From positions 7,204,720 to 7,268,719 of the forward strand of contig OX365950.1 of the NCBI GenBank assembly GCA_947247005.1: a stretch of 64,000 nucleotides of DNA, in the 5' to 3' direction. The position numbers and the translations under genes are program-made. Positions 10,264 through 24,621 of the stretch are shown here, one piece after another. Position 1 is the first letter of the stretch. Every line of letters starts with the position of its first letter. The DNA is from Spisula solida (taxonomy: Eukaryota > Mollusca > Bivalvia > Venerida > Mactridae). The notes below the pieces were generated by a model. The model had not been told where the DNA came from, made no database searches, and saw only the letters and a program-made list of their open reading frames with translations.

Positions 10264-13200
10264 ATGATAGACTAGGTTTGACGTTACCATCATAAGCCGC
10301 GCATCTATCGTTAAATGACATTTTGTACCATTTGTTACTTTACACTTCCGACACAACCCATTGATACTGATCATTCGCAGAACTTCTTCGTCCCACCTTG
10401 CCTAAAGCGGCAAAATCAGGGACGTCAAAAGAGGTTGTTGAACCATGCATAAATATGCATCAATATTACACGACTTATTGGAATTTAAGGTTATTGACTG
10501 TTAACGGAAGTTGTCGCTGAAAATTACCGTACATACGTGCTTATAAGATGAACTCGACCATAAGATACACTCGTATAATGTACGAGTGATTACACCAACA
10601 TATAAGCCCAGTTGCCTTATGAGCGAGTATTAACGGTAACATAGGTTTGAGTGTATAAATTACCTTTAAATATCTCGACCTTTAGGTACAGATTGAATGT
10701 GAAAAATTAAAATTTTAAACTAAAAACGTCAATCGTGAAAGCTCGGCCATTTCCGTTTGTCTCTGGTAAATAAACCTCGTGTCTAACTATAGTAATACAC
10801 CAAATTGTTTAGCCTGAGTAATAAGTCCAGCTACGTTCGCGTGAAAGTAACAACTTATGTATCCGTCAATAAGAAGGTTATTTTTTCTTTCCCTATCAGT
10901 TTTCTTGTTTCTACGACCATCAGAAGCCATATCATGACAGAAAACCAAATATCTTTAAATATTTATCATAATTTATATTTCCCATGCACGTGTGAAAACA
11001 TCAACAAACACGACCCATATTAAATTCTCGGGAAAGCGGATTTGTTTACAAAATATACTATTTGACTTTTGGTTCATATCAAGTTAAAATGTCGCCTGGA
11101 CACATGTGATTAATCCTTGCGTGGAATTTTATAGTGTGTATTTACAGGTATAATATGTATACATAGATCTATATATTTGTGTGAACATGTATTTGCATAA
11201 TATGTGTACTGATGACAGGGGGCTGCCAATTTCTAATCATGTGACTAAAAATTGTTCAATATGGAGTCTTGTTATGTCAGAGGTCTATTGCAGTGCATAA
11301 AGGCCGAGGTGATCAGAATGTAGAAACGAAGGCATTATATTCAGATTTACAGTTTCACAATTGTATTGGTATTATCGGCATTTGAAATGCATTTGACCAT
11401 TTACAAACAACACAAGATGACCAAGACAAAGACTGTGTTGATACCTCTGATGGAAATATATTCAGCTAGTGGGAAAACATTAAGACAGGAAGATAAATTG
11501 TAACAAGTCTGAAGAAAATATAGGTGGTCAACTACAAGGTAATAAAAAGGTGCGATCGATATATATAAAATGCTTAATTGTTTGCTTTCAATGGATTATG
11601 GAGATTTTCCAGCCAAAATAACAGTAAAAATAACAGTGAAATTACCAATTTGTTATTTTCACTGGTTCCGGTAATATGCAGAAAAAGAAAAGTTACGTCA
11701 ACGGTGCCACGCCTTTAAAATATGCGTTACGTCATCATGACGTCATACTTCTCAAGTCGTGACGTTCTAAATTCGACGTGATTTTTCCAATTAAGAGGAA
11801 TTGAGGCGTATAATACTCATGGATACGCCACTTGTGAAAGAAAATTTGATTTTGTAATGTTGAGCAGGTAGTGCGTTTAGTATGGAAAAAGTAGAGCAAT
11901 TTTGAGAAGTTGGACCTGCTTAAATGGAAATGTAAGCATTTTCAGCTAACGTCTGATTTGAAAATATTGTAACTTATGAATTATTTATCGATTCTGTCCA
12001 TACTTTTGAGAATTGTCTATGTTAAAAGTCAATTATAATAATAGAATGTCAACCAAGTGATTTTTCACTTCACGCCCTTTCTTCATGTACCTTAATAGTG
12101 TCTGGACCACAATTTCGTTATCGTTCTGTAAAAGGAAGATAGCCCATTAATTATTCCAGATAATATAATTTCAATTATCAATAATCCCAAAAGGTCTCAT
12201 TTGCCATGTGGATAAGTTATGGCGGGTAAATAAAAGAAGTGACAACTATCTGTGGTGGTATTATTAATGTGATTTTGATAATATACATGTGTAACTGTAA
12301 ACGATTGCAACATAAAATGAACATCGTTCTTAATGTTAATTTTTTGTGAAATTATTTTTCTAATCACTTTTAAGTATGATGCTTTTCTACAAGAGAGCAA
12401 AATCACGGATAAGCTTCGTATTTAATAACAAAATTCATAATTACCCCATCACGATGTAAGAATAAACGTCGTTCCTCTATTATTTCCCGGGTCAAATGGT
12501 ACATTGTGGAATTTAGTCATAATGATGCCTGCATAAAGCAGATGCTATGCAGATGCAATTCGCTTGAACTTGAAAGCAGGCATATAAGAGATGAATTACT
12601 TTACAGTGTTGCAGCAGTCTGTGGTTGGTTAGTATGCATGCAACATGTCGATGTCGTATTAAATACCGTTACATTGTGGTTATAAATGAGGGATTGAAAA
12701 CACATCAATCAGTGAAGCCGTGACAACATGCTGCAGCTACTTGTAAATGGGACTAAGTCGTCTGGTTCTAGAAAAGGGTAGTTAATTGTCTTGCACATAA
12801 TTATCATGTATCATTCAGACACCAGTTAGCAGCATACTAACAACAAACCTTACACATTTAGATGCACCTTATTCATAGAGTAGGTTTTTGTCTGAAATTT
12901 ATTACGTCTACAGCGTTCCATGTTCTTGCTTCCTGCAATAATTAGGTACAATTATTACAATTTCTACAGTCATCAATACTCTTTAAATTGCTACTGTTCT
13001 GCTCGGAGAATTAGTGCATTGGTTTCTGTTATAGATCACGCTACTAAGGTTTGTTCGCATAAAATGCGTGAGATAAAACCACGACACACCATTTTGTACC
13101 TAAAAAATTGCGATTGCAACCACACAGTTCAGTAATTTATGAAACAGTCATTATATAATGCATATTGTTTATAAGCATTTCTCATAGAAATAATGGGAGT

Positions 13201-14815
13201 AATGCTGTCAAATGGATGGTTTTGTTAAGATTTTTACTCAGATCTTATTGCGTAAGGCTCTATGGTTCTACAGTTTTTAAATGTACGTACTCTTCCGATC
13301 CCTGGTGTTGATTCATTCGATTACTAGTATAATACTTTTCCATTTGGACATGACCAGTTGGGGAGCTATCGACATTCACATCCACTGTCAAATAGTTATC
13401 GGTCAATTGACGTCTATTGAAAAATAGAGAAAAATGTTTAACGCATCATACTTGTATGTCATCCAAAGCATTATCTGACATCACTTATTTATAAGGTGAT
13501 TAAAGTAATCGGCAATCATTGAACTTTCTTCCAATATAATGTTCAACACAATATACTTTGCCCTTCTTGCTTCCCTTAGCAATTGACTAAAGTCCCCATT
13601 GTTTATTTATCTTTGAATATATAATGGATATTTCTTTGCCGTTTGTATTGTAATGTTAATAGGAGCTGCACTTTGTTGATGACATCCCGCACGCTATACT
13701 TCTTCGGTCTTTTATCTTTATCTTAACATAATAATTATGTCTTAGTAGGAAATGGAAATCAAGACAATTTGAATGAAAGAGCGATATTGGGTACGTCGTA
13801 ATCGTTTGCTCACATGCCAACACGATTCACAAAACAGACGAACAGTTGATCATGTTATACGATAAAGTGAAATGGGCAGACCAAGTTGTATGTTGCTGAA
13901 ACTATGGATGATATATGTCTATATGCTCACTTTAGTCTCTCAACCGAACAGTTAAAATAATATCACCGTTTTGCTTTACGTGGTAGTACTTATCGATATG
14001 TCACCACACCCAGACATCTTGTATGGTGCGATTAACTACTGGAATATACAGTGTAGATATATTTCCGTTTTGTTACAGTTATACTTCTAGATGTAGTACG
14101 GTGCATATCGACCTTAGTTAAGAACAGTGTAGATGCACATTGTGACAATAGAAAATGTTAATTTTAGGCCTTGGTATTTTGCCAAGGGTCAAATACCTTC
14201 AACTGAGAATCCGTGAGATATATTTGGCAATAGAAAGGTGCAATCAACAGATAACATTGTGCAATTTTATCAGAAAAAAACATAGAACCTACGATAAACA
14301 AACATTCTCTTTTCCAAGGAGATTTTAATGTCTCAACATTTATACTGCCATGTTAGGAAGCTTGTCTGATGTCTGCTTTTTTATATTCTGAACCTATTTC
14401 TATTCAGATATAAATTGGCACTCGCATGCGATTTCTGCTATATTGTTGTCTGTGAGGTGGCCAAGGTACCTTCATTGTTGCTATGTGGCGGAATAGCCTC
14501 AATCTTGTGTTCTTCTCCGACATATGGTAGCTTTTGATCCATGCTCCTTTTTAGAGGTTAATTACGTTTATACTTGTTACAAATATTATTCATACCGATA
14601 TATTCCATGAACTAGCGTATCGCCTTCAGTTCTTTTGTCTATCATCTTGATAAAGCAACACTTTTAATAGTTTTTCCCGTTTTTGCTCTATCGTAAATGT
14701 TAATAAACAAAAATAATTGCCAATGGTTGTTTCATAATTTACTATAGTGCTGGCTAAAAAAAGAAAATCAACCATATGAGACCAATTTATAAGACATATT
14801 TGGATTTTTTGCATG
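10264..14815 (+). repeat. Family A copy A3b with internal inversion
   Basis: It opens with a0 (10264-11535), matching 1-1830 without the two mobile elements. About 400 bp of unplaced sequence follows (11540-11940, with a tgacgtca palindrome at 11738-11745). Next comes an inverted segment holding M4, M3, M2, M1 and M10 (about 11945-13225). Direct orientation then resumes with M5 (13340), M6 (13495), M7 (13770), M8 (14215), M9 (14485) and M10 (14632). Short open frames over it are not shared by other copies. Confidence 0.75.
11945..13225 (-). repeat. Inverted segment of family A (M4-M3-M2-M1-M10)
   Basis: This stretch is the reverse complement of about 2785-4230: 'gattctgtccatacttttga' at 11990 mirrors the 'aagtacggacgg' block of M4, and the stretch at 12970-13130 mirrors M1. 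Outside it the order is direct. The left break corresponds to about 4230 and the right break to about 2785 of copy A2. Confidence 0.8.
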
Positions 14816-15129
14816 AAAGTCGGAACAAGTCATGCTGGCCAAACTGAAGTTGAACTGCTTCTGACATTTTTTTCTTGTTTCTCAAAATAGCGTGCTTGTA
14901 CTTACGACATTATTTTGCTAAGCCCGCGATATTTCTGATGTACAAAATGTAGTAGATGAACAAATACATGTATTAGAAACAATATTTTTAGACGTATTTA
15001 AGAAGAGTGCCATGATAGCCCTATATCGCTCACGTGAGAAAAATTGCATTTGCAACATACGAAATGCAGCAAATATGCCTAGATTGTTCCACATTTCTCA
15101 AATAAGTTCATTAGATGGATACATGTAAT
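14816..15129. other. Unassigned sequence in family A spacer
   Basis: About 310 bp between the end of M10 in A3b and the bivalve-type repeat. I see no shared block, no open frame of note and no clear element ends. Confidence 0.5.
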
Positions 15130-15586
15130 ACTGTTTACGCCTGACCTAGATTTTAGAGATACAAACATTTTAACAAAGTTTCATGAAGATCGGGCCATAA
15201 TTGAGGACTCTAATGCGTTCACAAGCATTTTCTAAGATTGACCTAGTGACCTAGTTTTTGATCCCATATGACCTAGTTTCGAACTTCACATATATTTCAT
15301 AGCGACACACAATCCAGGTTTCACGAGGATTGGCCAAACATTGTGCTTTCGAATGTGTTAACAAGATTTTTCAAAGATTTGACACAGGGACCTTGTTTTT
15401 GACCCACATAACAGTTTCAAACTTGACCTAGATTTCATAGAGACAGACATTCTGATCAAGTAACATAAATATTGAGCTATAGCTGTGGCATATAATGTGT
15501 TCACAGGAAATTATAAACGGACGACGGACGGACGAAGTGTGTTCACAATAGCTCACCCCGCCACTTTGTGACAGGTGAACTAAAAA
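15130..15586 (+). mobile_element. Interspersed bivalve repeat ('gacctagtttttgac' type)
   Basis: It shows internally reiterated wording: 'tgacctagtgacctag', 'catatgacctagtttcgaac', 'tcatgaagat', then 'acggacgacggacggacg' and a terminal 'tttgtgacaggtgaacta'. This is a very characteristic bivalve interspersed repeat, recognised from its phrasing. It truncates block M1 of the next family A copy, which resumes at about 15587 with 'aaaatggtaattattgct'. Confidence 0.75.
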
Positions 15587-18500
15587 TGGTAATTATTGCT
15601 ATGAAACAAGAACTGAGGACGCTGAAGACGTTATGAACTTTAGATTAAAGTTTCACTATAATGTTGTTTGTTCTATGGAGAGAAGGTGTCTTGAAATGTG
15701 TAAGGTTGGTAGTTGGTTAACGTTACATGTGGATGCTGCTTACTTGAGCCTGAGTGATACATTATATGAGCACGAAAATGGTTCTCAATGTTCAAGAACC
15801 AGACGACTTAACCCCAATTACAAGCAGTTGCCGCATGTTGTCATGAATCCATTGAATGATGTGTTTTTCAATCCCTCATTTATAACAACAAGGTAGGCTT
15901 AACGATATTAAATACGACATGTTGTATGCATTCTAAATATTCCACTGTCACAATGTATTGATACTCCTCTCTTACGTTCCTGATTTCACAAAAGTTCAAG
16001 CGATTTTCGTCAGCTTTTTGCATTAACCAAAATTGCTAAATTTAATCGTAATACTTTGTACCGTTTGACTCGAATGGTAATAGTGGAAATATGTATTTGG
16101 CATCGCGATAGGGTAATTAGGTATGCGGTGTAGAATTAAGTTACTTTTGTCACAACATTTTCCCGTGTTTTCTATATTCTCTAGAGGCTCATCACTTTAT
16201 AAAATGCGAATTTCATTAAAACTCAACATCGGGATGCTGTTCAATCACGTTAGCAACAACGTTTGTTGTTACACGTGTACTTATTACATTTTCTTGACTC
16301 GACATATTACTAAAACTATATTAATAGTTAATATTACTACCACAGACAGTTGTAAGTTATTTTATTTACCGGCCATACGTTTTAATCCGCTGTAAAAATG
16401 AGACCCATTTTTGGATAATTCGTAATTGAAATTATATAATCTTCAATAATTATTGGTACGCATTGCTGTCATTTGGTATTGTAGACAATACTTAAAGTAA
16501 ATGAAAATATGGACATCAAATGGAAAACACCATACTGATGACATTCTATTATCATAAAAGGAATTAAAACATATAAACTAATTCATATTGGTATAGACGG
16601 AAACGATAACCATCTAAGTACCGTACTGGTTTCACATTGTACAGTTTTTCCAATTGAGACATTGGTAGAATTATTGTATTTATTCTGCTAGCGGATAACA
16701 ACCAACTCCTTGAGGTTGCTTTACTTTTGTTCTACATTTTCAACATTAGGTACACATAGCGTATATTTACTACTCCCTCTTCTGGTTTTACTTGGTCTCC
16801 AATAATATTTCTTTACCGTGCCGTGTCGTTCTTCATGTTCTCTTCCGTTCATGTTTATTTATTCCTTCGACCAAACAATATCCTTTTGTCGTGTGGTTAA
16901 GGCATTCGTATTAAGAGTATGGCTCGGAATTTTTACTTTTGTTCAAGAATTATGAAGAATTTATATGTGTGTGTAAGTTTACGATTTATGTAAGTGCTTC
17001 AGGTAGTCAAATACATTTATCTGAGAATGAGATAGAGTTGGCACTAGATGGTGCGATCAACAGAAAAATCAATGCTATTAAATGCTTAGGTCAGACTATA
17101 TACAAGCATTCTCGTTTCCAAGGAGACCTTAATGTCTCCAAACATAGACTGACTTGTAAGGATGTCTGGTGTTTTGTTTCACCTGTTTTTTAATAAAGTA
17201 ACTGGATGCGTGCATGCAATCACTACTGCGTTGTTGCCTGAGAGATGTGTTTAATAGGAAACCTATCATACTTTATACTGTTATACTGGTACATTCATTG
17301 TTGCTATATGGCGGGATATCCTTGATCCGGTACAGTGTTAGTGCTTGATTCAACCTTTTAAGGCATAAATAACGGTTTCAACTTGTTATCTTGTTATTAA
17401 TCATACATATATGTTCAAGCAACCGATGTATCGCCTTCAGTTCCTTTGTCTATCATCTTAATATAACCATCCCTTTGACAGCACTTGCAACAAAATTTCT
17501 AGATAAATGATAATAAACAATGATAATGCCTCGGTGGTTGTTTTAAAATATACTGTTTAGTGGTTCCAACTATTTATTTAGGTACAAAATTGAAAAGATA
17601 CACACAGACATTAGAAACAGACTCATGTCAATCACAAGACACTTAACTTGTTTAATGTTGCGACATTGATCAAATTCACTATGTCTATATGTCTCTTAAT
17701 CATTTTATGTTTTGTCATGTGTTTTGTAAGTGGCCAAAGACAATGTACTATAACTTTGTACTATAGCGCATTTTTCTGGCCCCTACATGAATACACTATT
17801 TAATGCATCATCGGGTCGGGAAACGATCGCAATCTGGTCTAGATGGGTTGTAACATGTCTTAAGTTCTATGTCAGGTATTTCGCTGATCAGTCGGGGTTT
17901 TGGATTTCATAACTGTATTTTTAGCTTTTTAATTGCATTTTTTCTTTTTCTTGTGCCATATTCGTTTACTTATTCTTATTGATTCGTGGACTGTTTATGC
18001 CTTGTTTGACACCTGCATTTAGGACTTGCCGTGTTGGACATTGTGGATGTGTACTGTTTGTTTGTGTGTTATTCTTTCGTGCTCGGATCTTTCTGTTGAG
18101 TGCTACCTACCCTGTCCAATTTTCATTATTCATATCTTATTGTTTTAAGAGGTCTGTAACGAATTACCACAGAGCCATATTAGCCGAACCCATCTCGACA
18201 TTGTTTTAAAAATAAACGTTCGTTTCATTTCGTTTCAACGAAGTATTCTTGAGTAAAAATAACGAAATATTATTCAGTTTAAATGAAATCATGGAGATAA
18301 AAACGATTTCTTTGCAAAAAGTATCGACGTGACATTTTATGGGGCTTCATACTTACGTCTTTATTTTGGTTCTTTGTTTCTTTCTCCTTGGAAAACTAAA
18401 GACACACCTATTTTATTCAAGCAATGTTAGGCATCTAGGGCATAAAACATACAAGTGACGGTGATACTTTCTACAAAACAAATGTGAACTTGGTACACGT

Positions 18501-19019
18501 ATAATAAACTAAATATGCAAAAATATGTATAAGCAAATGCCCAAAGTCAATCACATGCAATATAAAATATTTTTGAAATCCATACATGTAAAAAACTAAG
18601 CATGCAAAAGTGAACTGTGCAAAGTTAATCGAACACAGAGACGCAATAAATCAAGGCAATCGAGCGAGAAAAGGCAATTGAATTCAATATAAACAATTGT
18701 GAACTTGATACATCTGTACTATGTAATGTACTGAACAAGGAAATAAAAACGTATTTATACAGGCAATCGAACGTAGAGACACAATGAATGAAACTGTAGA
18801 GCTTTCAAGACATTTTTTATGTTTGTTCGTATCCTCCTTTATCGTTCGAGCCGGAAAAGCGTATAGGGAAATGTTTAATACGTATTAGGTTTCAAATAAC
18901 GGTTAAAATGACACCGAAAACTCATTTGGATAAAGCCAAAATATTTCACGTTTGTTGTGTTAAGATAGTAATGCATTTCAGTTTTCTGTCGCTGTAATTT
19001 CTTTCTGGATTTTGTGCTA
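15587..19019 (+). repeat. Family A copy A4
   Basis: Partial M1 (15590), M2 (15800), M3 (16310), the 'gtgccgtgtcgttcttcatg' block (16815-16950) in place of M4-M7, M8 (17025), M9 (17305), M10 (17447), M11 (17665), M12 (18230-18350) and M13 ('caatcgaacgtagagacaca' class, 18420-18860). Sequence at about 17785-18130 is not matched in the other copies. No frame is preserved across copies. Confidence 0.7.
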
Positions 19020-22000
19020 CAAATCTTATTGGAGCTATAAAAGAAACCAATGCACACAGTAGCAGAATGAAGTGTATTGATGACTGTAGAAATGGTAATC
19101 ATTGTTATCAATCATTTGAACAAGCAACAATATGGGACGCTGAAGACGTAATAATTTTAGATTAAACTTTACTGTATGTTTGTATTTGGAGGAAAGTTGT
19201 CTTTAAATGTGTAAACTGGGCAATTGGTAAAAGTTACAGGATAATATATGGCATTATATGAGCACGAAAATTGCCCTATTTATTTCCAGAACCAGACGAC
19301 TTAGGATCAATTACAAGCAACTGCAGCATGTTGTCATGGCTCCACTGATTGATGTGTTTTCAATCCCTCATTTATAACCTGAATAAAGCGTTAATTTATA
19401 CGACATGTTGCATGCATACTGAAAACTGTCAGACATCTGCCACAATGCAATGTCTCTTCAAAATGCCGTATATTTAGTTAAATTTTAGTGCATGCTTCGA
19501 AATGACTAAATGCATTGGAAATGATACCAAAAGTAGCAACGTTTGGCCTAGAAAAAAGTAAAATATTTCAGACGTGTTTTTGGCTTCGTCGTAGAGTTAT
19601 TATGGGCTGTATAGACTGTTTACCAATTCCTCTTTTTTGTGGAGACCGTTGTTGCTTACAAATTCGAATAAGAATTTCATATAAACTTAACATTGTGAAA
19701 ACTGCTCACTTCATGTTTGCGGGGTCGTTTTTAGCTACAATGTATACGTGTATTAGACTTGTACATTTTGTAATTACATTTGTCTGATTCAATAGATTAT
19801 CAAAATCACATTAAAAATTGATATCATGCCGCAACAGAGAGTTGCCAGTTCTTTTATTAACCCGCCATAAGTTACTATCATCTCGAAAGTGATAACCTTT
19901 TGGGATTATGCATAATTGAAAAGATATTATCTTGAATAATTAATGGGATACCTTGCTACCACAAAACATGAACGAAATTGTGGTCCAGACAATATTTTAG
20001 TAAATGACAAGTTCTGAGGACATTCCATTATTCCAATTAATGTTAAACATACATATTTCTCAATAGTACGGACGGATTCAATCGATGATTAAATCACGGC
20101 GTACAATATTTCCCAAAATCAGACTTTGACTAAAAATGTTTTAAACTTCTGTTTGCAGCTTACCAACCAACACCGTATGATTGATCTACCTTTTTCGTCC
20201 TTGTTCTATTTACTCTGCTTGCACAACACCCTACGTTTCCTCAACGTTTGCTCAGACCCTCTTGTGTAATGGGCTTTCGTTCTACAGTTTACCAACATCG
20301 TGCTATGAACGTATGATGGACGTACGACGGCATTGCGACGGTCGTGCGTCGGTCGCTTGTCATACGCATGACAGTCCTGCGGATATGCATTATGGTGAAT
20401 CAATAGCACGACCGTCGTACGACAGTCGCACGACGCTCATCAACATATATTTTCTTTCTCAACATTCATAACATCCAGTCCAAGTCGATGATAAAATTAT
20501 ATTCTGATAAACTATGCGTGCTTTGAAAACAGTAAAACCTCTCTAGAGTGACACACATTGGGAAACATTACGTTTTTTTGTTTTACAGAGGTCATACGTC
20601 GATCGTACGAAGGGTGTAGGACAGCTTTTAATCGTAGGCCTGTCGTGCGACGGACGTCTGACAGTATCCAAATTTCTAGCGTTGACCCATCGTGCGTCCG
20701 CCATACCACACTTGTGACCGCTCCACAATATTACATTTCCAGACGTACGTAGGTACAGTTCGACGAAGCTTTTCAAGCTTAGTACGACGAAAACAATCCT
20801 ACGACAATTGTGAAAGGGGTTTTACGGATTTCATCGTACAGCGGTTCTGTTCAGTTTGGATATGACCAGTTGGTGAGATATCGAATTTAACATCCACTGT
20901 CATATGCAAAAGTACCCCTTTCAGTTATCGATCAATTTACACGTATTGAAGTTCGGAGGGAAGATATATCAAATGCATCATACCAATCTCATTAAAATCA
21001 TACCCTAATATTTGCTCAATTCCTTTATGCTGTTAGAGATGTCACTACACTCCATACGGGATCATTTACAAATGAAATAGCTGACGCACAATGACGTTCG
21101 TCCAATGCAATTATATCTAGCTGCTCAACATACTTTCGACGCACTTTCATATTTGTGAAAGAAGCGATTGGATGACGTAAAGTTCACATCGACATGACCC
21201 CATACGGAGTGAGTGTCGTCAGATCCTATATCAGCGTAAAGTAGTGAAGCGTAATAAGGGTCCGATTTTAATGAGATTGTGCACCATACATGTATGTCAT
21301 CGAAATCATTATCTGACATTACTTATTAAGTCATTGAACTAATCTGCCATCGTTCCAATTTCTTCCAATATAATTTTCAATACAATATTCTTGATTCCCT
21401 TAGCATTTGAATAGTAGCTACTGTTTTATTATCTTTGAATACATAATGGTTATTCCTTTGCCGTTTGTATATGTTTATAGGAGTTTTGCTTTGTTGATGA
21501 AATTCCACACTTTTCATCTTCGCACATTTATCTTTATCGCTACATGATATTATAACATCGTCTCAGTAGGCAACGGAATTCAACATATTTCGAACGAAAG
21601 AGAATTTCAGTACCGTAATCGTTTGTTCACATGCAAAAACGATTTAGAAAGCAGCCGAACAGACGATCTAGGAATTAGATAAAGAAGTGAAATATTCCAA
21701 CCACTGCATTTTGATGAAACTATGAATGAAATAAGTCTTAATGGTCGCATAGATTGTCAACAGATCGGTTAATACGAATTTGATATCTCTTTCTTTGCGT
21801 AGTAGTGTTTTTCTAGTGAATCGATCTACCAACACACCCAAACATATGTGGTAGGGTACGGTTGAAATTTACTTCATGGATACCTGGACTTCGATATGGT
21901 GCACATCAAATTCGTACAGAAACGGTGCAGGTACACTTCCGACACAGTGCAATGTGAACGCCCGAAAAGGTTAATAAGAAATGTGGAACTTTGATCAGTA

Positions 22001-23524
22001 GTAAAATGAGAATGAGATGGACATGACAATAGAAGGCGTGATCAACAGAAACGAAATACTTTTGTCCCTGAAAGATTTCGTGAAACTGACGATACACAAA
22101 CATTCTCGATTTCAAGGAGACCTTAATGTCTCAAAATCTAGACTGATGACTCGTTAGGAAAGAGGTCTGATTTCTGTTATTTGTTTCTAAACCTATTTAT
22201 ATTCCCATATAAATTGACGCTTGCATGCAATCTCTACCATGCTGTTGTCTGTTAGTGCCCACATTCATTGATGATATGAGGCGGGATAGCCTTGATCTTG
22301 TCTATGTGTTTGATTAATCCTCCTTTTAAGAGATTAATTACCGTTACGACTTGTTACGTACAGATATTATGCATGCCGTTATGCTTCATTATTGGCGTAT
22401 CAGTTCCTTTGTCTGTCATCTTGATAAAAACATGACTTGACAACACTTCCCATATTATTTCTTTGGTAATTGCTAATAAACAATAAACATTGTTTAATGG
22501 TTGTTTAATAATTTACTGGTTTCAAAATCACATTATTTAAGTGCGAAATTGAGTAAATACGCAGACATTAGAAACATGTTTTAGACGCCTGTCGATCATA
22601 AGTCATTTAATTTGATGAATATTGCGAAATTGACAAAATATACAATGTTTCTATGTCTCTTAATTATTTTATGTTTTGTCATGTGTCTTGCAAATGACCA
22701 AAGACAGTGTATTATACTTTTATATTGCTGATAAAATGCCAATAAAATTTGAAATAGGAATACTATGATAAGGATATTTAATCATCGAGCTGATGAAACG
22801 TAGCATAGAAGAAATTACTAACAAAGGCATTATTCTCATATGTATGTTCCAGCATATGTGATTGTGTTCTTTATTACCGGTATGCTGTTATGAACTGTTT
22901 GACCTATAATAATATGTATATTGTCCTTGTCAGGTTATATGATCGTGTACCCTTGTGCTTGAGACAATCCTGCATCAATATTAGTACCTCACCGAGCAGC
23001 CACATTGTTTCAAGATGTCTGTAATGAAGTACATTGAAATAAAAAAGAGAGCAGCTGTAAACAGTTAACAAAAAAAATTCATTTAATTTAACGAAATTAT
23101 TCTTTAGTAAAAATTACAAAATATTATTCTGATAAAACGAAATCATGGCAATAAAATGTGTCGTTGTGGTATTTTATTAGGCAATCTTGATTTTAATTTG
23201 ATGCCATGTTTTTTACTATCTTCTTGAAATGAAAGGTCACAAATAGATTATTCAAGTGAACTAAACATACAAAACTTAAGGTATGAAGACAATCGAACAA
23301 ACAGACTCCAATGTAATATAAATAAAGTTGTGAAATTAATACATTTATAATAAAATAAACAAGCAATTCAGAGAAAGGGTATTCTATAGATACGTATCTC
23401 GCTTCAAACAATGGTTTAAATGACAGAAATGTTCATGACATTTGGATGAAGCAAAACAATTTCTAAGTTGTGTTAAGATAGTAATGAATATCGGTTTTCT
23501 GTCACTATACACTATCTGGATTGT
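19020..23524 (+). repeat. Family A copy A5, the most complete unit
   Basis: M1 19020, M2 19290, M3 19795, M4 20050, then a CpG-rich insertion (about 20285-20835), M5 20850, M6 21325, M7 21590, M8 22015, M9 22275, M10 22405, M11 22630, M12 23080 and M13 23220-23400. It serves as the empty-site reference for the insertions at 23738-24621 and 30044-30642. The open frames over 20181-20776 fall in the CpG-rich insertion on both strands. Confidence 0.75.
20285..20835. mobile_element. CpG-rich inverted-repeat insertion
   Basis: It stands out for many copies of cgtacgac, gtcgtgcg and tcgtacga in AT-rich surroundings. Inverted pairing is visible, for example 'gcgacggtcgtgcg' at 20335-20348 against 'gcacgaccgtcgtacga' at 20406-20422. 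The equivalent interval in copy A3b (13270-13340) is short and lacks this wording. Its ends are uncertain. Several overlapping 60-95 codon frames on both strands here are by-products of the composition. Confidence 0.55.
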
Positions 23525-23737
23525 ATGAATACAAACCTTATTGGAGCTATAAAAAAACCAATGCATGCCATTCTCCGAGCAGAAAAGTAGCAGAATGAAG
23601 TGTATTGATGACTGTAGAAATGGTAATCATTGTTATCAATCATTTGAACAAGCAAGAACATGGGACGCTGTAGACGTAATAAATTTTAGATTAAAACTTT
23701 ACTGTATGTGTGTGCTATGGAGATAATTTGTCTTTAA

Positions 23738-24621
23738 GGAGGTACGCGCACCTTTGATCTAACGATCGAATTGTCCTTGAAACATCTCAAAATGACAGAA
23801 CCATCTTCTAGAACAACAATGAAATCTTAAAAATGATATGTCACAAGGCTCGTTTTCGACATACATGGCTTTTGAATGACCTTCCATTGTATTTTGTTCA
23901 TTTTATCTATTTCCTGCATTTACGACGCAATTATGTTCTTTTTAAGATTTTTACTATATGAAACCCTTTTTTAGCAATGCATGATATTTAATGTGTTCAA
24001 TGGTCATTCCTATTGACATAAGTCACAATTCCGGCTGCCTGATGAACACATTCAGTATTTGAACATGATAAATAGTTACCCCATCCCCTTGCAAAAAAGT
24101 GGGATTTTCAAAAGAACGTCAAAATATATCTAACGATCGAAAATAATTTAGAACTGGCCTTAAGTTGAGTATCGAATAGAACACCAGTTTAGTCAAATAA
24201 AAAATAGGGGTCACCAGCCTTTTTTGGGAGCTATTCATCAAAAAGTACTAATTATGAATAAATTTGCATAAAATTAACCTAATTTGCATATTGTAATGAA
24301 ATAAAATTATATTAAAAATATTTCGAAGTGTCGCTACTTCATAAAACTAAACCACCTACTACATATTATATATAAGCACATGCATTTGAACCATTGTAGG
24401 GACTTATTGTGAACCCATAGTGTTCACAATTTCGCCGTTCCCCACCTACTTTTCATACATGCAAAAATAAAAAGTTAAAAATATCTATTTTGTCTAATAG
24501 TATTATGCTTATTGTCATTAATCAACATTCATATGCGATTATTGAAACTGAAATTCATGTTTGTTCTTATCAAATACGATTTTGAAATTTCGCGTATTCG
24601 CACAAGGTTGCACGGACCTCC
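23738..24621. mobile_element. Non-autonomous DNA transposon with TTAA target duplication
   Basis: The left end ggaggtacgcgcacc pairs with the right end, read inward on the other strand as ggaggtccgtgcaacc. TTAA lies at 23734-23737 and 24622-24625. Copy A5 near 19198-19206 has the intact site 'gtctttaaatgtgtaaa', so the 884-bp insertion with a single 4-bp duplication is directly readable. There is no long open frame. The duplication fits piggyBac-type transposition. Its ends differ from those of the element at 404-1386. Confidence 0.87.

Noticed and set aside
20181..20776. Five overlapping 64-96 codon frames on both strands
   Set aside because: They result from the CpG-rich, self-complementary composition of an insertion, which lacks AT-rich stop codons.
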